From assembly GCF_032854445.1 (NCBI RefSeq), contig NW_027018022.1:1-64000 (forward strand): a stretch of DNA of 64,000 nt. The letters run 5' to 3'. The DNA comes from Liolophura sinensis (taxonomy: Eukaryota; Mollusca; Polyplacophora; Chitonida; Chitonidae). The position numbers and the translations under genes were made by a program. Shown here piece by piece: positions 54,636-63,029 of the stretch (its first letter is position 1; every line of letters begins with the position of its first letter). The notes under the pieces are model-generated. The model was not told the origin of the DNA. It worked only from the letters and a program-made list of their open reading frames with translations, and searched no databases.

Positions 54636-55955
54636 ATGTTTAATACGAGGATTATGGCAGACTTCGACTTTGATAATCCGGCGTTCGACGACGCCCAAGA
54701 GGACCACAACATCCACGACGAACAGACCCCTCCCCTTGCAGGTGATGATGTTCCCGAGCAACAAAGCCGGGGTGCGGCCGCCAGAAACCTTCAACAAGAG
54801 CTGACGCAGGTCGCCGTGAATGATTATTACGATGCCATGGCGAAGGTGGATCCCAGCCTCACCCGCCTCTTTCGCGATTACACGAAGTTTAAGGGTGTCC
54901 AAGGGCGTCTGCGACTCGCGGCCCACCCCACACTGGACATCATCAACAAACGAACAGGTGAACCGCTAGCCCTCTCAACAGTCGCCAATAAAGGAGGGGT
55001 TAATGTTGTTAAGGGGGAAGGGGGGCTGGGCTTTATAGACTGGAAAAGAAAACAACAGACATCGTTGCATCCGGCAGCAGTCGCAGCCCTGGAGACAGCG
55101 AGTTCAGAACTCGGTGCAGCGGCCGGCGAGGCAGATACCATGGAGCTGGAGGATTTAAGCCAACCAGCGAAAAAGGCCGCTGATGCTGTCCACACACTGG
55201 AAACAAGCTTGACGGATAGTGAGGTCGGGCGGGCTCTTGAAACGATAAACGACCCCCCCATTCCCATGCAAGAACTTCTGGGGCTTGACAAGGCACTGCA
55301 GACCTCGGAGGGCGAACACGCGAATAACCTCGCCAAGCTGTCAATTCTCGATAAGGACATCGCAAAAGGAAAACGTAAGTTGGGGGAGGCCACTGATGAA
55401 TTCTCCCGGAGCCGGATCGAAGACCGGATAAAGAATCTCGAGGACGAGAGGGTGGCCCGGATCGAAGCAGCCTCTTTAACGGCCGAAGCCCTGCGAACGC
55501 AAATACGCCGCATCAAGCAGACGGTCGATCGCATCCTACACAAGGATACCACTCTGGCCGAGCGCGTCCGCACCCTCTTCCGGGAGCAGGGAATAACCGT
55601 GGTCTCCATTCTCACGGCAATTGGGGTGGCCATCTCGACACTGGGGCTAGCGATAAAGTTGGCGCTGACTGGCGGGTCCGGCGGGGGCATCCCACCTCCA
55701 TCCGACGGGCGTGGTCTTAAAGAATGGGTGAGAAAGCATCTCCAATCCCTGGCGTGCGCCCTTGGCAAGCTGGCTGGGAAGGCTTCCGCTGCGATTCCGG
55801 GTATTATTGGCAGTATCGTGTCCTGGCTACTGAACCTTCTCGGGAAAGCGGCTGGGTGGCTGGCCAATAATGTGTGGGCTCTAGTCGTCGCAGTAGGTGG
55901 CCTAATGCTCGTGGCTGTTCGCAAGTATTTAACGCATAGTCCACAGCAGCAGTAA
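54636..55955 (+). CDS. S5, coiled-coil protein with amphipathic, membrane-active-like tail
   Basis: 439 residues from MFNTRIM (54,636), or 433 from MADFDFDNPAFDD (54,654); the second fits a viral-style acidic start. Acidic head to about residue 40; ELTQVAVNDYYDAMAKVDPS; an Ala/Glu-rich stretch; a long helical, likely coiled-coil middle (about 215-310, with ERVARIEAASLTAEALRTQI); a hydrophobic segment VSILTAIGVAISTLGLAIKL; a glycine hinge GGSGGG and a proline turn; then KLAGKASAAIPGIIGSIVSW and LLNLLGKAAGWLANNVWALV, strongly amphipathic and hydrophobic. Fully open in copy B. The tail resembles membrane-lytic peptides such as those of adenovirus-type minor capsid proteins in character, not in sequence; a role in entry or membrane binding is inference. 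Confidence 0.75.
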   Translation: MFNTRIMADFDFDNPAFDDAQEDHNIHDEQTPPLAGDDVPEQQSRGAAARNLQQELTQVAVNDYYDAMAKVDPSLTRLFRDYTKFKGVQGRLRLAAHPTLDIINKRTGEPLALSTVANKGGVNVVKGEGGLGFIDWKRKQQTSLHPAAVAALETASSELGAAAGEADTMELEDLSQPAKKAADAVHTLETSLTDSEVGRALETINDPPIPMQELLGLDKALQTSEGEHANNLAKLSILDKDIAKGKRKLGEATDEFSRSRIEDRIKNLEDERVARIEAASLTAEALRTQIRRIKQTVDRILHKDTTLAERVRTLFREQGITVVSILTAIGVAISTLGLAIKLALTGGSGGGIPPPSDGRGLKEWVRKHLQSLACALGKLAGKASAAIPGIIGSIVSWLLNLLGKAAGWLANNVWALVVAVGGLMLVAVRKYLTHSPQQQ

Positions 55956-56609
55956 GCCGATACCACCCCCAACGACGACGATGGCTGTCTTCTCCGCATC
56001 GTGATTCTTTTGCTTTGGAAATAGCGGTTCTTGTTTGCCTCCGGCGGCAGCAACACGCTGAACGCGCGCGGTGGGTGGTGGGACGCTTTCTTGTGGCTCA
56101 ACGATCCCGTGGGAAGGTGCGCGCTTGTGCAAAGTGGGCGGCACTTTAGCGTTCACACCCTCATTGGCGCCTAGCTTCTGATCCTCTGTGGCCACGACGA
56201 TTTTGTTGTAGTTCGCCACATGGCCGATCTGCAGAAGCATGTCGCTGGGGGCCATATATAGGCCTATGCCATACACAAAGTCCACAGCGCTCCCGGCATA
56301 CTGTAGCACGTCCTGGTAGCGTTTGATAGCAGACGGAAGGTCGATCGGAGAGGAAATGGCGTCTTCAACGTTCGCGGTAAACTGTTTTTGCGCGTCGAAG
56401 GCTGTGCCCGTGCCTACAATACGCGCCCTTGTTTGCGCTTGGGCGCCTAGAATAGCCCACACGTATGTCCGGATGGAATCGTTTAGGTGCTCTACGCCCG
56501 GCTGCGCAAATCCTTGGGATGTGTCCACAATGAACGCCGCCGAAGCGTCCTTGGCGTCCTGCTGGATGTAGTCGACGTGGAGCGCTGTAGGCTTTCTAGA
56601 GAACGACAT
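55929..56609 (-). CDS. S6, capsid-linked protein with C-terminal membrane segment
   Basis: 226 residues from MSFSRKPTALHVDYIQQDAK. Middle: GFAQPGVEHLNDSIRTYVWA, AFDAQKQFTANVEDAISSPI, DLPSAIKRYQDVLQYAGSAV and LYMAPSDMLLQIGHVANYNK. Proline-rich linker (ESVPPPTARVQRVAA), then DAEKTAIVVVGGGIGLLLLW near the end, a single membrane helix. The stop overlaps the S5 stop by 27 bases (convergent). Its start lies inside the out-of-frame end of S7; in my recollection relatives carry S7 and S6 as one protein of about 460 residues, so this may be the C-terminal half of a split gene. Confidence 0.7.
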   Translation of the reverse strand: MSFSRKPTALHVDYIQQDAKDASAAFIVDTSQGFAQPGVEHLNDSIRTYVWAILGAQAQTRARIVGTGTAFDAQKQFTANVEDAISSPIDLPSAIKRYQDVLQYAGSAVDFVYGIGLYMAPSDMLLQIGHVANYNKIVVATEDQKLGANEGVNAKVPPTLHKRAPSHGIVEPQESVPPPTARVQRVAAAGGKQEPLFPKQKNHDAEKTAIVVVGGGIGLLLLWTMR

Positions 56610-57190
56610 CCTGCTCGGATCGAGGTCCCATCACCAATGGGGCTGTAGCCCGTTCTCGTGACATAGTAATATGCCACTCCGAGGCCGTGATTCACCCCAC
56701 TGCGCCTCCAGTCTGTGTGCGTATCTAAGCGGAGCTCCCTACAAAGCCTCTCATAGGCCCTCTTGTCGTAGGGGTTTTTGAATGTCGCCCACGCTCTGTC
56801 TTGCGGCAGGGGGGCCTGGATCTCTTCCAAGATCCGCCTAACTTGGTAATACACATGGAACGTGTACAGGGCCCTTATTTGTTGGTCGGGGGCGAGAAGA
56901 TGGTCTTTTACAGAGATGCTGCAGCCCGTGGTTGCGCACCAGGCCCCAAAGTTCACTTGGTTCTGCCAGGATTGCATAGGATTGGTGTTCCAGGCCCAAA
57001 CAATGTCATTGCTGGTTATCTTTGGCAGCCGGTACTTGACCAACACATCTGTGAACTGGACTGGAAAGGCCTTCTTTTCATCGATGTAGATGTCAAATCG
57101 CGTGAGCTGCTCTGCGTGGGTTTGGATACTATGAAATGCCCCGGCCTTGTAAGTGGCCTCTCTATTGAACCTGTAAGCCTCGCTGTTCAT
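56492..57190 (-). CDS. S7, N-terminal half of the S7/S6 locus
   Basis: ATG at 57,190 (MNSEAYRFNREATYKAGAFH). Features: LTRFDIYIDEKKAFPVQFTD, VWAWNTNPMQSWQNQVNFGA, WCATTGCSISVKDHLLAPDQ, FHVYYQVRRILEEIQAPLPQ and NHGLGVAYYYVTRTGYSPIG. Past GDGT (about 56,640) the frame runs into Arg/Ser-rich residues typical of wrong-frame reading, and stops at 56,492. The real protein probably ends or changes frame there to enter S6. Aromatic, Trp/Tyr-rich composition suits a capsid-surface or penton-like role, which is only a guess. Confidence 0.65.
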   Translation of the reverse strand: MNSEAYRFNREATYKAGAFHSIQTHAEQLTRFDIYIDEKKAFPVQFTDVLVKYRLPKITSNDIVWAWNTNPMQSWQNQVNFGAWCATTGCSISVKDHLLAPDQQIRALYTFHVYYQVRRILEEIQAPLPQDRAWATFKNPYDKRAYERLCRELRLDTHTDWRRSGVNHGLGVAYYYVTRTGYSPIGDGTSIRAGCRSLESLQRSTSTTSSRTPRTLRRRSLWTHPKDLRSRA

Positions 57191-57201
57191 CGTGGCTAAA
57201 A
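57190..57201. promoter_or_regulatory. Divergent start region S7/S8
   Basis: The ATGs of S7 (57,190, minus) and S8 (57,201, plus) are ten bases apart. Promoters must overlap the opposite coding regions. No TATA box was seen. Confidence 0.5.
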
Positions 57202-57861
57202 TGTTCATCACATTGACTGACATTCTAAATGGGGCACAGCACACGCTGCCTCATGCCCTTAACAACCTCGACGGCCGCCTTAAAACCGCCCTTCGTGAGA
57301 TAACATTCTACCCAGCCTGGGTGAATATTCCCCAAAAAATGGGCTTCTTGCTTGAGGGCAAACGTGTTGAAGTGCCGACGGGTTACTACAATGTCTGTAT
57401 GCTGGACAAGGACATATTCCGCCCGCATGGGCTTTCTCAACGATTGAATGAAGCCACGGGACGCTTAGTCCTTACCCTCCTTAAAAATGCCTTCATAATA
57501 CTCCAAGAGCTTGCCCCCATCTTAGGGTTCTCCAACGGGATTTCGCCCATAGGGGGGACTATGGAGGGTGAACAGCTACCTAACTTGGCCCCACACAAAG
57601 AAGTCTTCGTGCATTTGGATGAACTTGAGCACCTCAGAAAACGTGAGAATAACCTCAGATTTCGGTGGCGGTTCAACACTACTTTAGGCCGTTGCCGTGA
57701 CTGGTGAAGGGATAAACTGCGGGAAGACGGTTTCATTTCCCAACCCACAGTACAAAGCCTTGCGCGCCGACTCTATAACACACTTGACCGTGGCACTTTT
57801 AGACAAAAACGGCAAGTATATTAATGTAGAGTACCTCAGTGCTACCCTAGAAATACAATAA
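57201..57861 (+). pseudogene. S8, copy B, frameshifted
   Basis: ATG at 57,201 (MFITLTDILNGAQHTLPHAL). Open to about 57,690 with REITFYPAWVNIPQKMGFLL, VPTGYYNVCMLDKDIFRPHG, GRLVLTLLKNAFIILQELAP and HKEVFVHLDELEHL. Then a one-base shift; the last part, in another frame, is GINCGKTVSFPNPQYKAL and YLSATLEIQ, stop at 57,859-57,861. Predicted beta-rich with Leu-rich stretches; about 220 codons. Two bases separate it from S9. Could be a fibre or minor capsid protein; no motif decides. Confidence 0.7.
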
Positions 57862-57863
57862 GT

Positions 57864-58709
57864 ATGGTTGAAGCATTCGGCCCCTGCTCTGCGTGCCTGG
57901 CTTTAACCGACTTGACAGTTGTGGCGAAGTTCGAACTCAAAGGCCAGGATGGTAAAATCTACGGCTTCGAGTTAAAAAATGGCTTCTACAACCGCAAAAA
58001 GATTGCTTAGGGGCAAGAAGAACCTGCCACGTTTGTTTCCCTTCAAGATGTCTCATCCTCTGTAGAGCAAGAGCGCAGGTCACCTTCTGAGATGATTGAA
58101 GAACAAAAACTCTCATTAATTCGCTTTGAAGACCGCTTTGTTCTTACCAGAGCTCGCGACCCCCCTTGGGTTGTAGATTTAAAGGTGACCTCGATGACGG
58201 TCCCGATCTTCGGGGGTGATAGTGGCGAAGTGAAAAAAGTTTTCAACTCCGGAACCTATTTCGTGTCGTGGATGCCAAACAACGGCAGTAGGATAACTCG
58301 GGGTAGTAGACCAGGTGCAGTTATCTACGCACTAGTTTCGAAGGATGGTGTAGAGACCGAATTTCTTACAGCGCACGCCCCATCAACGTCCATGTTAGAA
58401 ATAAATCCTGGATCTATACTTATCTTCAGCATAACACTTGGCGCCGACTCTCAGCGCCGTTCCTCCTTGATTAACGGGGTGAGACTAAAGTGGCCTGCAG
58501 ATCACAATGGAGAGGAGCTCAGACTTATGATCAAATTACCGGCCCAGGGCGACCCAGTCATCCGCAGCTCTCTCGAGGATATACGGGTCTTTGCATGGCG
58601 CGATGTCAATCTTGAGAAAATCTATTTAGAGTCCGTTATACGCCTTCGCACCTTTCGTGTTAGTATTCCCGATGACGATTTAGAGTTTACCGACGTTATT
58701 GATTCGTAG
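57864..58709 (+). pseudogene. S9, copy B, one internal stop
   Basis: 281 codons, MVEAFGPCSACLALTDLTVV to LEFTDVIDS. One TAG at 58,008-58,010; the remainder is open (from about 58,080): EEQKLSLIRFEDRFVLTRAR, VFNSGTYFVSWMPNNG, LEINPGSILIFSITLGADSQ, LKWPADHNGEELRLMIKLPA and DPVIRSSLEDIRVF. Alternating hydrophobic pattern suggests a beta-sandwich. S9 stop and S10 start are 10 bases apart, so S8-S9-S10 look like one transcription unit. Confidence 0.72.
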
Positions 58710-58719
58710 GACGAGCAAT

Positions 58720-59382
58720 ATGGGACGCCTGTACCCAGCCATCACGGATGAAGAGCCGACGGATGACCACCCCTTGATTCCGACCGCACCGATGGTTGAA
58801 AACCACCCTGAGGGTGTGGCGCACGCCCATCGCCTGCAGTATATCAGCGAAATACAGAGGCAGCTTGAATCTGACCGAGATCTCCGCCGGGCCCTGTACA
58901 AAAAGTACCGGCGCGGTGTCTTAGCCGCCGAGGCCCTTGATTCGGCCATGCTCACGGCCGGTTTGGGACTAGGGGTTGCAGGCGTGGGACTACTCACAAC
59001 AATAATTGCAGCCCCTGCTGTCTTGGCCATGGAAGCTGCGGCCCTAGCCTGCGGTGTCTTAAATGTCGCCGGAAAATTCGTTAGCCGCCGACTTCACGCA
59101 AAGGCCAAGAAACATAACGATATACGGCTGTTGGCTGAGGCCAAACTTAACAGCATCCGTGCGCAGGTATCTACGGCATTATCTGATGGTGTTATTTCGG
59201 ACGTAGAGTTCAAGCAAGTCGTTCAGGAGCTCAACAACTACTCTGATCTGAAGCAGGAGATACGCGCTAAGTCTCGTAAGGCATTCAACGCCGTAGAGAT
59301 CGATAAAAGCACGAAAAAACAGCTTATAGATCGCGGCCGAAAACTAGCTCGGCAAGAGCTGAAAAACGCTCTTTCCAAATGA
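58720..59382 (+). CDS. S10, hydrophobic hairpin protein with basic tail
   Basis: 220 residues from MGRLYPAITDEEPTDDHPLI. Proline- and acid-rich head; RQLESDRDLRRALYKKYRRG; hydrophobic pair LTAGLGLGVAGVGLLTTIIA and PAVLAMEAAALACGVLNVAG (about residues 81-121) forming a possible membrane hairpin; then KFVSRRLHAKAKKHNDIRLL and a charged helical tail with SKALSDG-like spacing and KQLIDRGRKLARQELKNALS. Open in B, open with an extension in A, truncated in C, the best preserved gene of the right arm. No family recognised; a membrane-linked structural role is inference. Confidence 0.7.
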   Translation: MGRLYPAITDEEPTDDHPLIPTAPMVENHPEGVAHAHRLQYISEIQRQLESDRDLRRALYKKYRRGVLAAEALDSAMLTAGLGLGVAGVGLLTTIIAAPAVLAMEAAALACGVLNVAGKFVSRRLHAKAKKHNDIRLLAEAKLNSIRAQVSTALSDGVISDVEFKQVVQELNNYSDLKQEIRAKSRKAFNAVEIDKSTKKQLIDRGRKLARQELKNALSK

Positions 59383-59875
59383 TGTTCTGGGGAGGTGCCC
59401 AGGGGGAACTTGTTACACTACTTCACATGCAGCAGAACCAAATCATAATACAGTATACATCGCTCTGAGAACAGGCAAAATTATCACCACTGAATCTGTG
59501 ACTGTCACTAACTAAAAGAGTAGTGGCACCATACCTTTTTAAGCGCCTAATTCACAGTAGGTAGAAATAAACTTTGTAAAAAACAATTCAAATACATGTA
59601 CAATCTATGTCGAGAAATTAACTCTGGGCACAGTAGTGCATGTCAAACATCATTTCTGTCATCTGAATACATACATGAATACACTTTGTAAACGTACATG
59701 TTAGAAAAATATTCACAATTTAGTATACATACGTATAATATTAATACACTTTGAAACAGTGTACTGGTCTGCCGGCTGGGACTCGCCGTAAAAAGAATTT
59801 TACCCGTCAAAAATACCCCCTTTGACTGGATTGCCCGTCCAGTTGGACGGATGTCTGGCTAGCCTGGTGCGCGGG

Positions 59876-59974
59876 GGTAAAAAAAAAATTCTGCCCGGTG
59901 TGGGGTTCGAACCCATTGTCCAAAAAAGCAAAAGGCCCGGTTATAGCTCAACCTGTTACCAATTAACCACCACC
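59876..59974 (-). ncRNA. tRNA-like element, copy B terminal region
   Basis: Minus strand: TTAATTGGTAACAGGTTGAG, then GGGTTCGAACCCCACAC (a perfect B box and T-arm), then a T run. Same order as in copy A and in the right arm, with compensating and neutral differences. Transcription is untested. Confidence 0.45.
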
Positions 59975-60134
59975 CATGCTGTGGGTGACTTCTTTGTAGC
60001 CTCGCAAGTCTTGCACAGTGCCGACTAACTTCGCCCAAATAGGCTGGCTTGTCGTTTCCATCGTTGGAGATCCCATTATTATTCATTGTATTCGCTGTAT
60101 ACCTAATAAGAAATTTCGATAGCCATCAGACCCT

Positions 60135-60363
60135 CGGCTGGGGCCTCTATTTTGTTCTGGGGAGGTAGTATATGAATGCGTTACCTGCATATGGCGCCGG
60201 GCTCTGCGCACTTCTAAGCAATCTCTGCAACTTTCGACAGTTTGGGGGGCAGAGAGACCTTACCAAGGGATGTTGTAGACGGCCCAAAGGTAGTGGGATG
60301 TGTCAGCACCAATTAACCCCCCTAACGGTGGGTCGCTAGCGCAAAAAATCCGGAGCCCGCCGT
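60135..60363 (-). repeat. Terminal region belonging to copy C
   Basis: Reverse complement matches copy A 38,085-38,260: CTTGGTAAGGTCTCTCTGCC, TTAGAAGTGCG.AGAGCCCG and GCATTCATATACTAC, plus a stem with CCGTTAGG and CCTAACGG around GCGCTAGCG-like bases. Ends at TTCTGGGGAGGTAGTATATG, an echo of the terminal module. Confirms that copy C points right to left. Confidence 0.65.
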
Positions 60364-60367
60364 TAGG

Positions 60368-60464
60368 GTGGTGATTAATTGGTAACAGGCTGAGCTATAA
60401 ACCAGGCCTTTTGCTTTTTTGGACCATGGGTTCTAACCCCACACTGAGCAGAACTTTTTTTAAC
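60368..60464 (+). ncRNA. tRNA-like element, copy C terminal region
   Basis: Plus strand: ATTAATTGGTAACAGGCTGA, spacer with TTTTGCTTTTTTGG, then GGGTTCTAACCCCACAC and a run of seven T. One B-box base is changed (G to T). Confidence 0.45.
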
Positions 60465-60957
60465 CCCCGGCACCAGGCTAGCCAGACACCCGTCCACCCG
60501 TCCAACTGGACGGGCAATCCAGCCAAAGGGGGTATTTTTGACGGGACAAATTTTGAATCAACATTTTTTTAAGGCGACTCCCAGCCCACAGACCAGTACA
60601 CTGTTTCAAAGTGTATTAATATTATAAATATGTATACTAGATTGTGAATATTTTTCTATCATGTAAGTTTACAATGTATTCAGATGACAGAACTGATGTT
60701 TGACATGCACTACTGTGCCCAGAGTTAATTTCTCGACATAGATATGTGACTGATAGTACATGTATTTGAATTGTTTTTTGTATTTTACAAAGTTTATATC
60801 TACCTACTGTGACTTAGGTGCTCAAAACGTATGGTGCCACTACTCTTTTAGTGAGTGACAGTCACAGATTCAGTGGTGATAATTCTGCCTGTTCTCAGTC
60901 TCAGAGCTATGTATACTGTATTCTGATTTGGTTCCGTTCCATGTGAAGTAGTGTAAC

Positions 60958-61268
60958 TGTGAATGACATGCACCCGCTGTGCCAAATTACCATGCATTTT
61001 GATTGTTTTCCTTTTGTGTATTTTATTGTTTATTTATTTCTACCTCCTGATTTACAGCATTCACACTGCTGCGCCAAATTGCCATTGTTTTCCTTACATC
61101 TGTATTGAATTGTGTATTTTACAGTTTCTACCCCCTATTTCACACTTGGTTGTCCAAAGCATAACAGATTGTAATTATACATTATTTTCAGTGATATAAA
61201 GCTATTACAAGGTCTTGTTTTTCAATGATACGGAGGCGATAAAATGTCTCCGGCGGCAGACCCCCTGC
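60958..61268. other. AT-rich spacer before copy C coding homology
   Basis: No gene. Contains two similar phrases (CTGTGCCAAATTACCATG and CTGCGCCAAATTGCCATT) about 95 bp apart, a small local duplication. Confidence 0.45.
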
Positions 61269-61408
61269 TCTTGCCGAGCTAGTTTTCGGCCGCGATCTAT
61301 AAGCTATTTTTTCGTGCTTTCATCGATCTCTACGGCGTTGAATGCCTTACGAGACTTAGCGCATATCTCCTGCTTCAAATCAGAGTAGCTCTTGAGCTCC
61401 TGAACGAC

Positions 61409-61884
61409 TTACCTGTACTCTACGTCCGAAATAACACCATCAGATAATGCCGTAGATACCTGCGCACGGATGCTGTTAAGTTTGGCCTCAGCCAACAGCC
61501 GTATATCGTTATGTTTCTTGGTCACCTTGGTCATATCGGCCTGGGCCGTCAACGGGGTCACCTTCACATCTATAAACCAATCCAGGTCGCGAGCTCTGGC
61601 AAGAACAAAGCGGTCTTCAAAGCGAATTAATGAGAGTTTTTGTTCTTCAATCACCTCAGAAGGCGACCTGCGCTCTTGCTCTACAGAGGATGAGACATCT
61701 TGAAGGGAAGCAAACGTGGCAGGTTCTGCTTGCCCCCCTCCGTAATCTTTTTGCGGCTGTACTTGCCACTTTGAAACTGGAAGGCGTAGATTTTACCTTC
61801 CTGGCCTTGAAATTCGAACTCCGACACATCTGCCAAGTCGCTTAAAGACAGGCACGCAGACCTGGGACCGGCTGCGTCCACCAT
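61409..61884 (-). pseudogene. S9-S10 fusion in copy C
   Basis: S9 begins at 61,884 (MVDAAGPRSACLSLSDLADV) and changes frame before 61,654, where EEQKLSLIRFEDRFVLARAR resumes. At about 61,522 S9 is joined in frame to S10 residues HNDIRLLAEAKLNSIRAQVS, then a TAA where copy B has CAA. The fusion removes about 0.9 kb. A piece of S10 tail continues out to 61,269. Confidence 0.75.
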
Positions 61885-61886
61885 AC

Positions 61887-62188
61887 TCATTGTATTTCTA
61901 GGGTAGCACTGAGGTATCCTACATTAATATACTTGCCGTCTTTGTCTAAAAGCGCCACGGTCAACTGCGTTATATAGTCGGCGCGCAAGGCTTTGTACTG
62001 TGGGTTGGGAAATGAAACCGTCTTCCCACAGTTCATCCCTTCACCAGTCACGGCGATGGCCTGAAGTAGTGTTGAACCGCCACCGAAATCTGAGGTTATT
62101 CTCACGTTTTCTGAGGCGTTCAGTTCATCCAAATGCACGAAGACTTCTTTGTGTGTGACCAAGTTAGGTAGATTTTCACCCTCCGTCG
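61887..62188 (-). pseudogene. S8 C-terminal fragment in copy C
   Basis: Carries VTHKEVFVHLDELNASENVR, GINCGKT-like residues (here GMNCGKTVSFPNPQYKALRA) and YLSATLEIQ. The reading frame that is broken in copy B is intact over this part. The N-terminal two thirds and all of S7 are deleted at about 62,188. Confidence 0.75.
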
Positions 62189-62189
62189 T

Positions 62190-62667
62190 TCATTGTCGAC
62201 ACATCCCAAGGATTCACGCAGCCAGGCGTAGAGCACCTAAACGATTCCATGCGGACATATGTGTGGGCTATTCTAGGCGCCCAAGCGCAAACAAGGGCGC
62301 GTATTCTTAGGCACGGGCACAGCCTTCGACGCGCAAAAACAGTTTACCGCGAACGTTGAAGACGCTATTTCCTCTCCGATCGACCCTCCGTCTGCTATCA
62401 AACGCTACCAGGACGTGCTAAAGTATGCCAGGAGCGCTGTAGAATGCTAAAGTGCCGCCCACTTTGCACAAGCGCGCACCTTCCCACGGGATCGTTGAGC
62501 CTCAAGAAAGCGTCCCACCACCCACCGCGCGCGTTCAGCGTGTTGCTGCCGCCGGAGGCAAACAAGAACCCCTATTTCCAAAGCAAAAGAATCACGATGC
62601 GGAGAAGACAGCCATCGTCGTCGCTGGGGTTGGTATCGGCTTACTGCTGCTGTGGACTATGCGTTAA
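62190..62667 (+). pseudogene. S6 fragments in copy C
   Basis: 62,190-62,446 matches the N-terminal half of S6 (GFTQPGVEHLNDSMRTYVWA region, one or two frameshifts), then a deletion, then 62,452-62,667 the proline-rich linker and membrane tail (EPLFPKQKNHDAEKTAIVVA then LLLLWTMR). Confidence 0.75.
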
Positions 62668-63003
62668 ATACTTGCAAACAGCCACGAGCATTAGGCCACC
62701 TACTGCGACGACTAGAGCCCAGACATTATTGGCCAGCCACCCAGCCGCTTTCCCGAGAAGGTTCAGTAGCCAGGACACAATACGTTCATGATTTTTCACC
62801 ATGATTTCGTAATAAGAATTTATGGCGGTCTTGACCAACCTTGGTTTTTGGCCTTCGTAGATCGTACCCAAAATTGGTGTCTTCGGAACAACATCACCTG
62901 TAAAGAGAGAGGTCTGTTCGACGACATCCTCTTGGGCATTGTCCTCTTGGGCTTCCAACGCATCATCAAGGTCAAAGTCTCCCATAATCCTCGTATTGAA
63001 CAT
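62641..63003 (-). CDS. S5, internally deleted but open, copy C
   Basis: Starts MFNTRIMGDFDLDDALEAQE at 63,003 and ends LMLVAVCKYLTHSPQQQ at 62,641. About 80 N-terminal residues are joined in frame to the last 40, losing the coiled coil, first hydrophobic segment and glycine hinge. About 120 residues instead of 439. The frame is open, but that may be chance. Divergent from the capsid gene as in the other copies. Confidence 0.65.
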   Translation of the reverse strand: MFNTRIMGDFDLDDALEAQEDNAQEDVVEQTSLFTGDVVPKTPILGTIYEGQKPRLVKTAINSYYEIMVKNHERIVSWLLNLLGKAAGWLANNVWALVVAVGGLMLVAVCKYLTHSPQQQ

Positions 63004-63029
63004 TGCAAGGGATACCTTCAATGCACACA

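Larger units (their letters stand above)
45098..59990 (+). mobile_element. Polinton-like element, copy B (nearly complete, defective)
   Basis: About 14.9 kb with the full gene order of the element and a near-complete polymerase. GC-richer than flanks. The left end has long terminal repeat sequence; the right end includes the tRNA-like stretch and then stops matching at about 59,975-59,990, where it meets the terminal region of inverted copy C. Lesions are mainly single-base frameshifts and stops, lighter than in copy A. The right terminus proper is missing or shared with C. Confidence 0.85.
59412..60957. repeat. Large inverted repeat at the B/C junction
   Basis: Left arm 59,412-59,976 and right arm 60,364-60,957 are reverse complements at about 90% by eye, beginning GTTACACTACTTCACATG at both outer ends. 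The unequal centre (59,977-60,363) includes a short copy C terminal region. Arms contain the tRNA-like stretch and about 460 bp of AT-rich sequence not present in copy A's right end. Confidence 0.8.

Noticed and set aside
54878-56101. Long 407-codon ORF on the minus strand opposite S5
   Set aside because: Arg/Ser/Pro-rich reading opposite a conserved gene. It is a shadow of S5; the matching strand in copy A is broken, and it has no motif.
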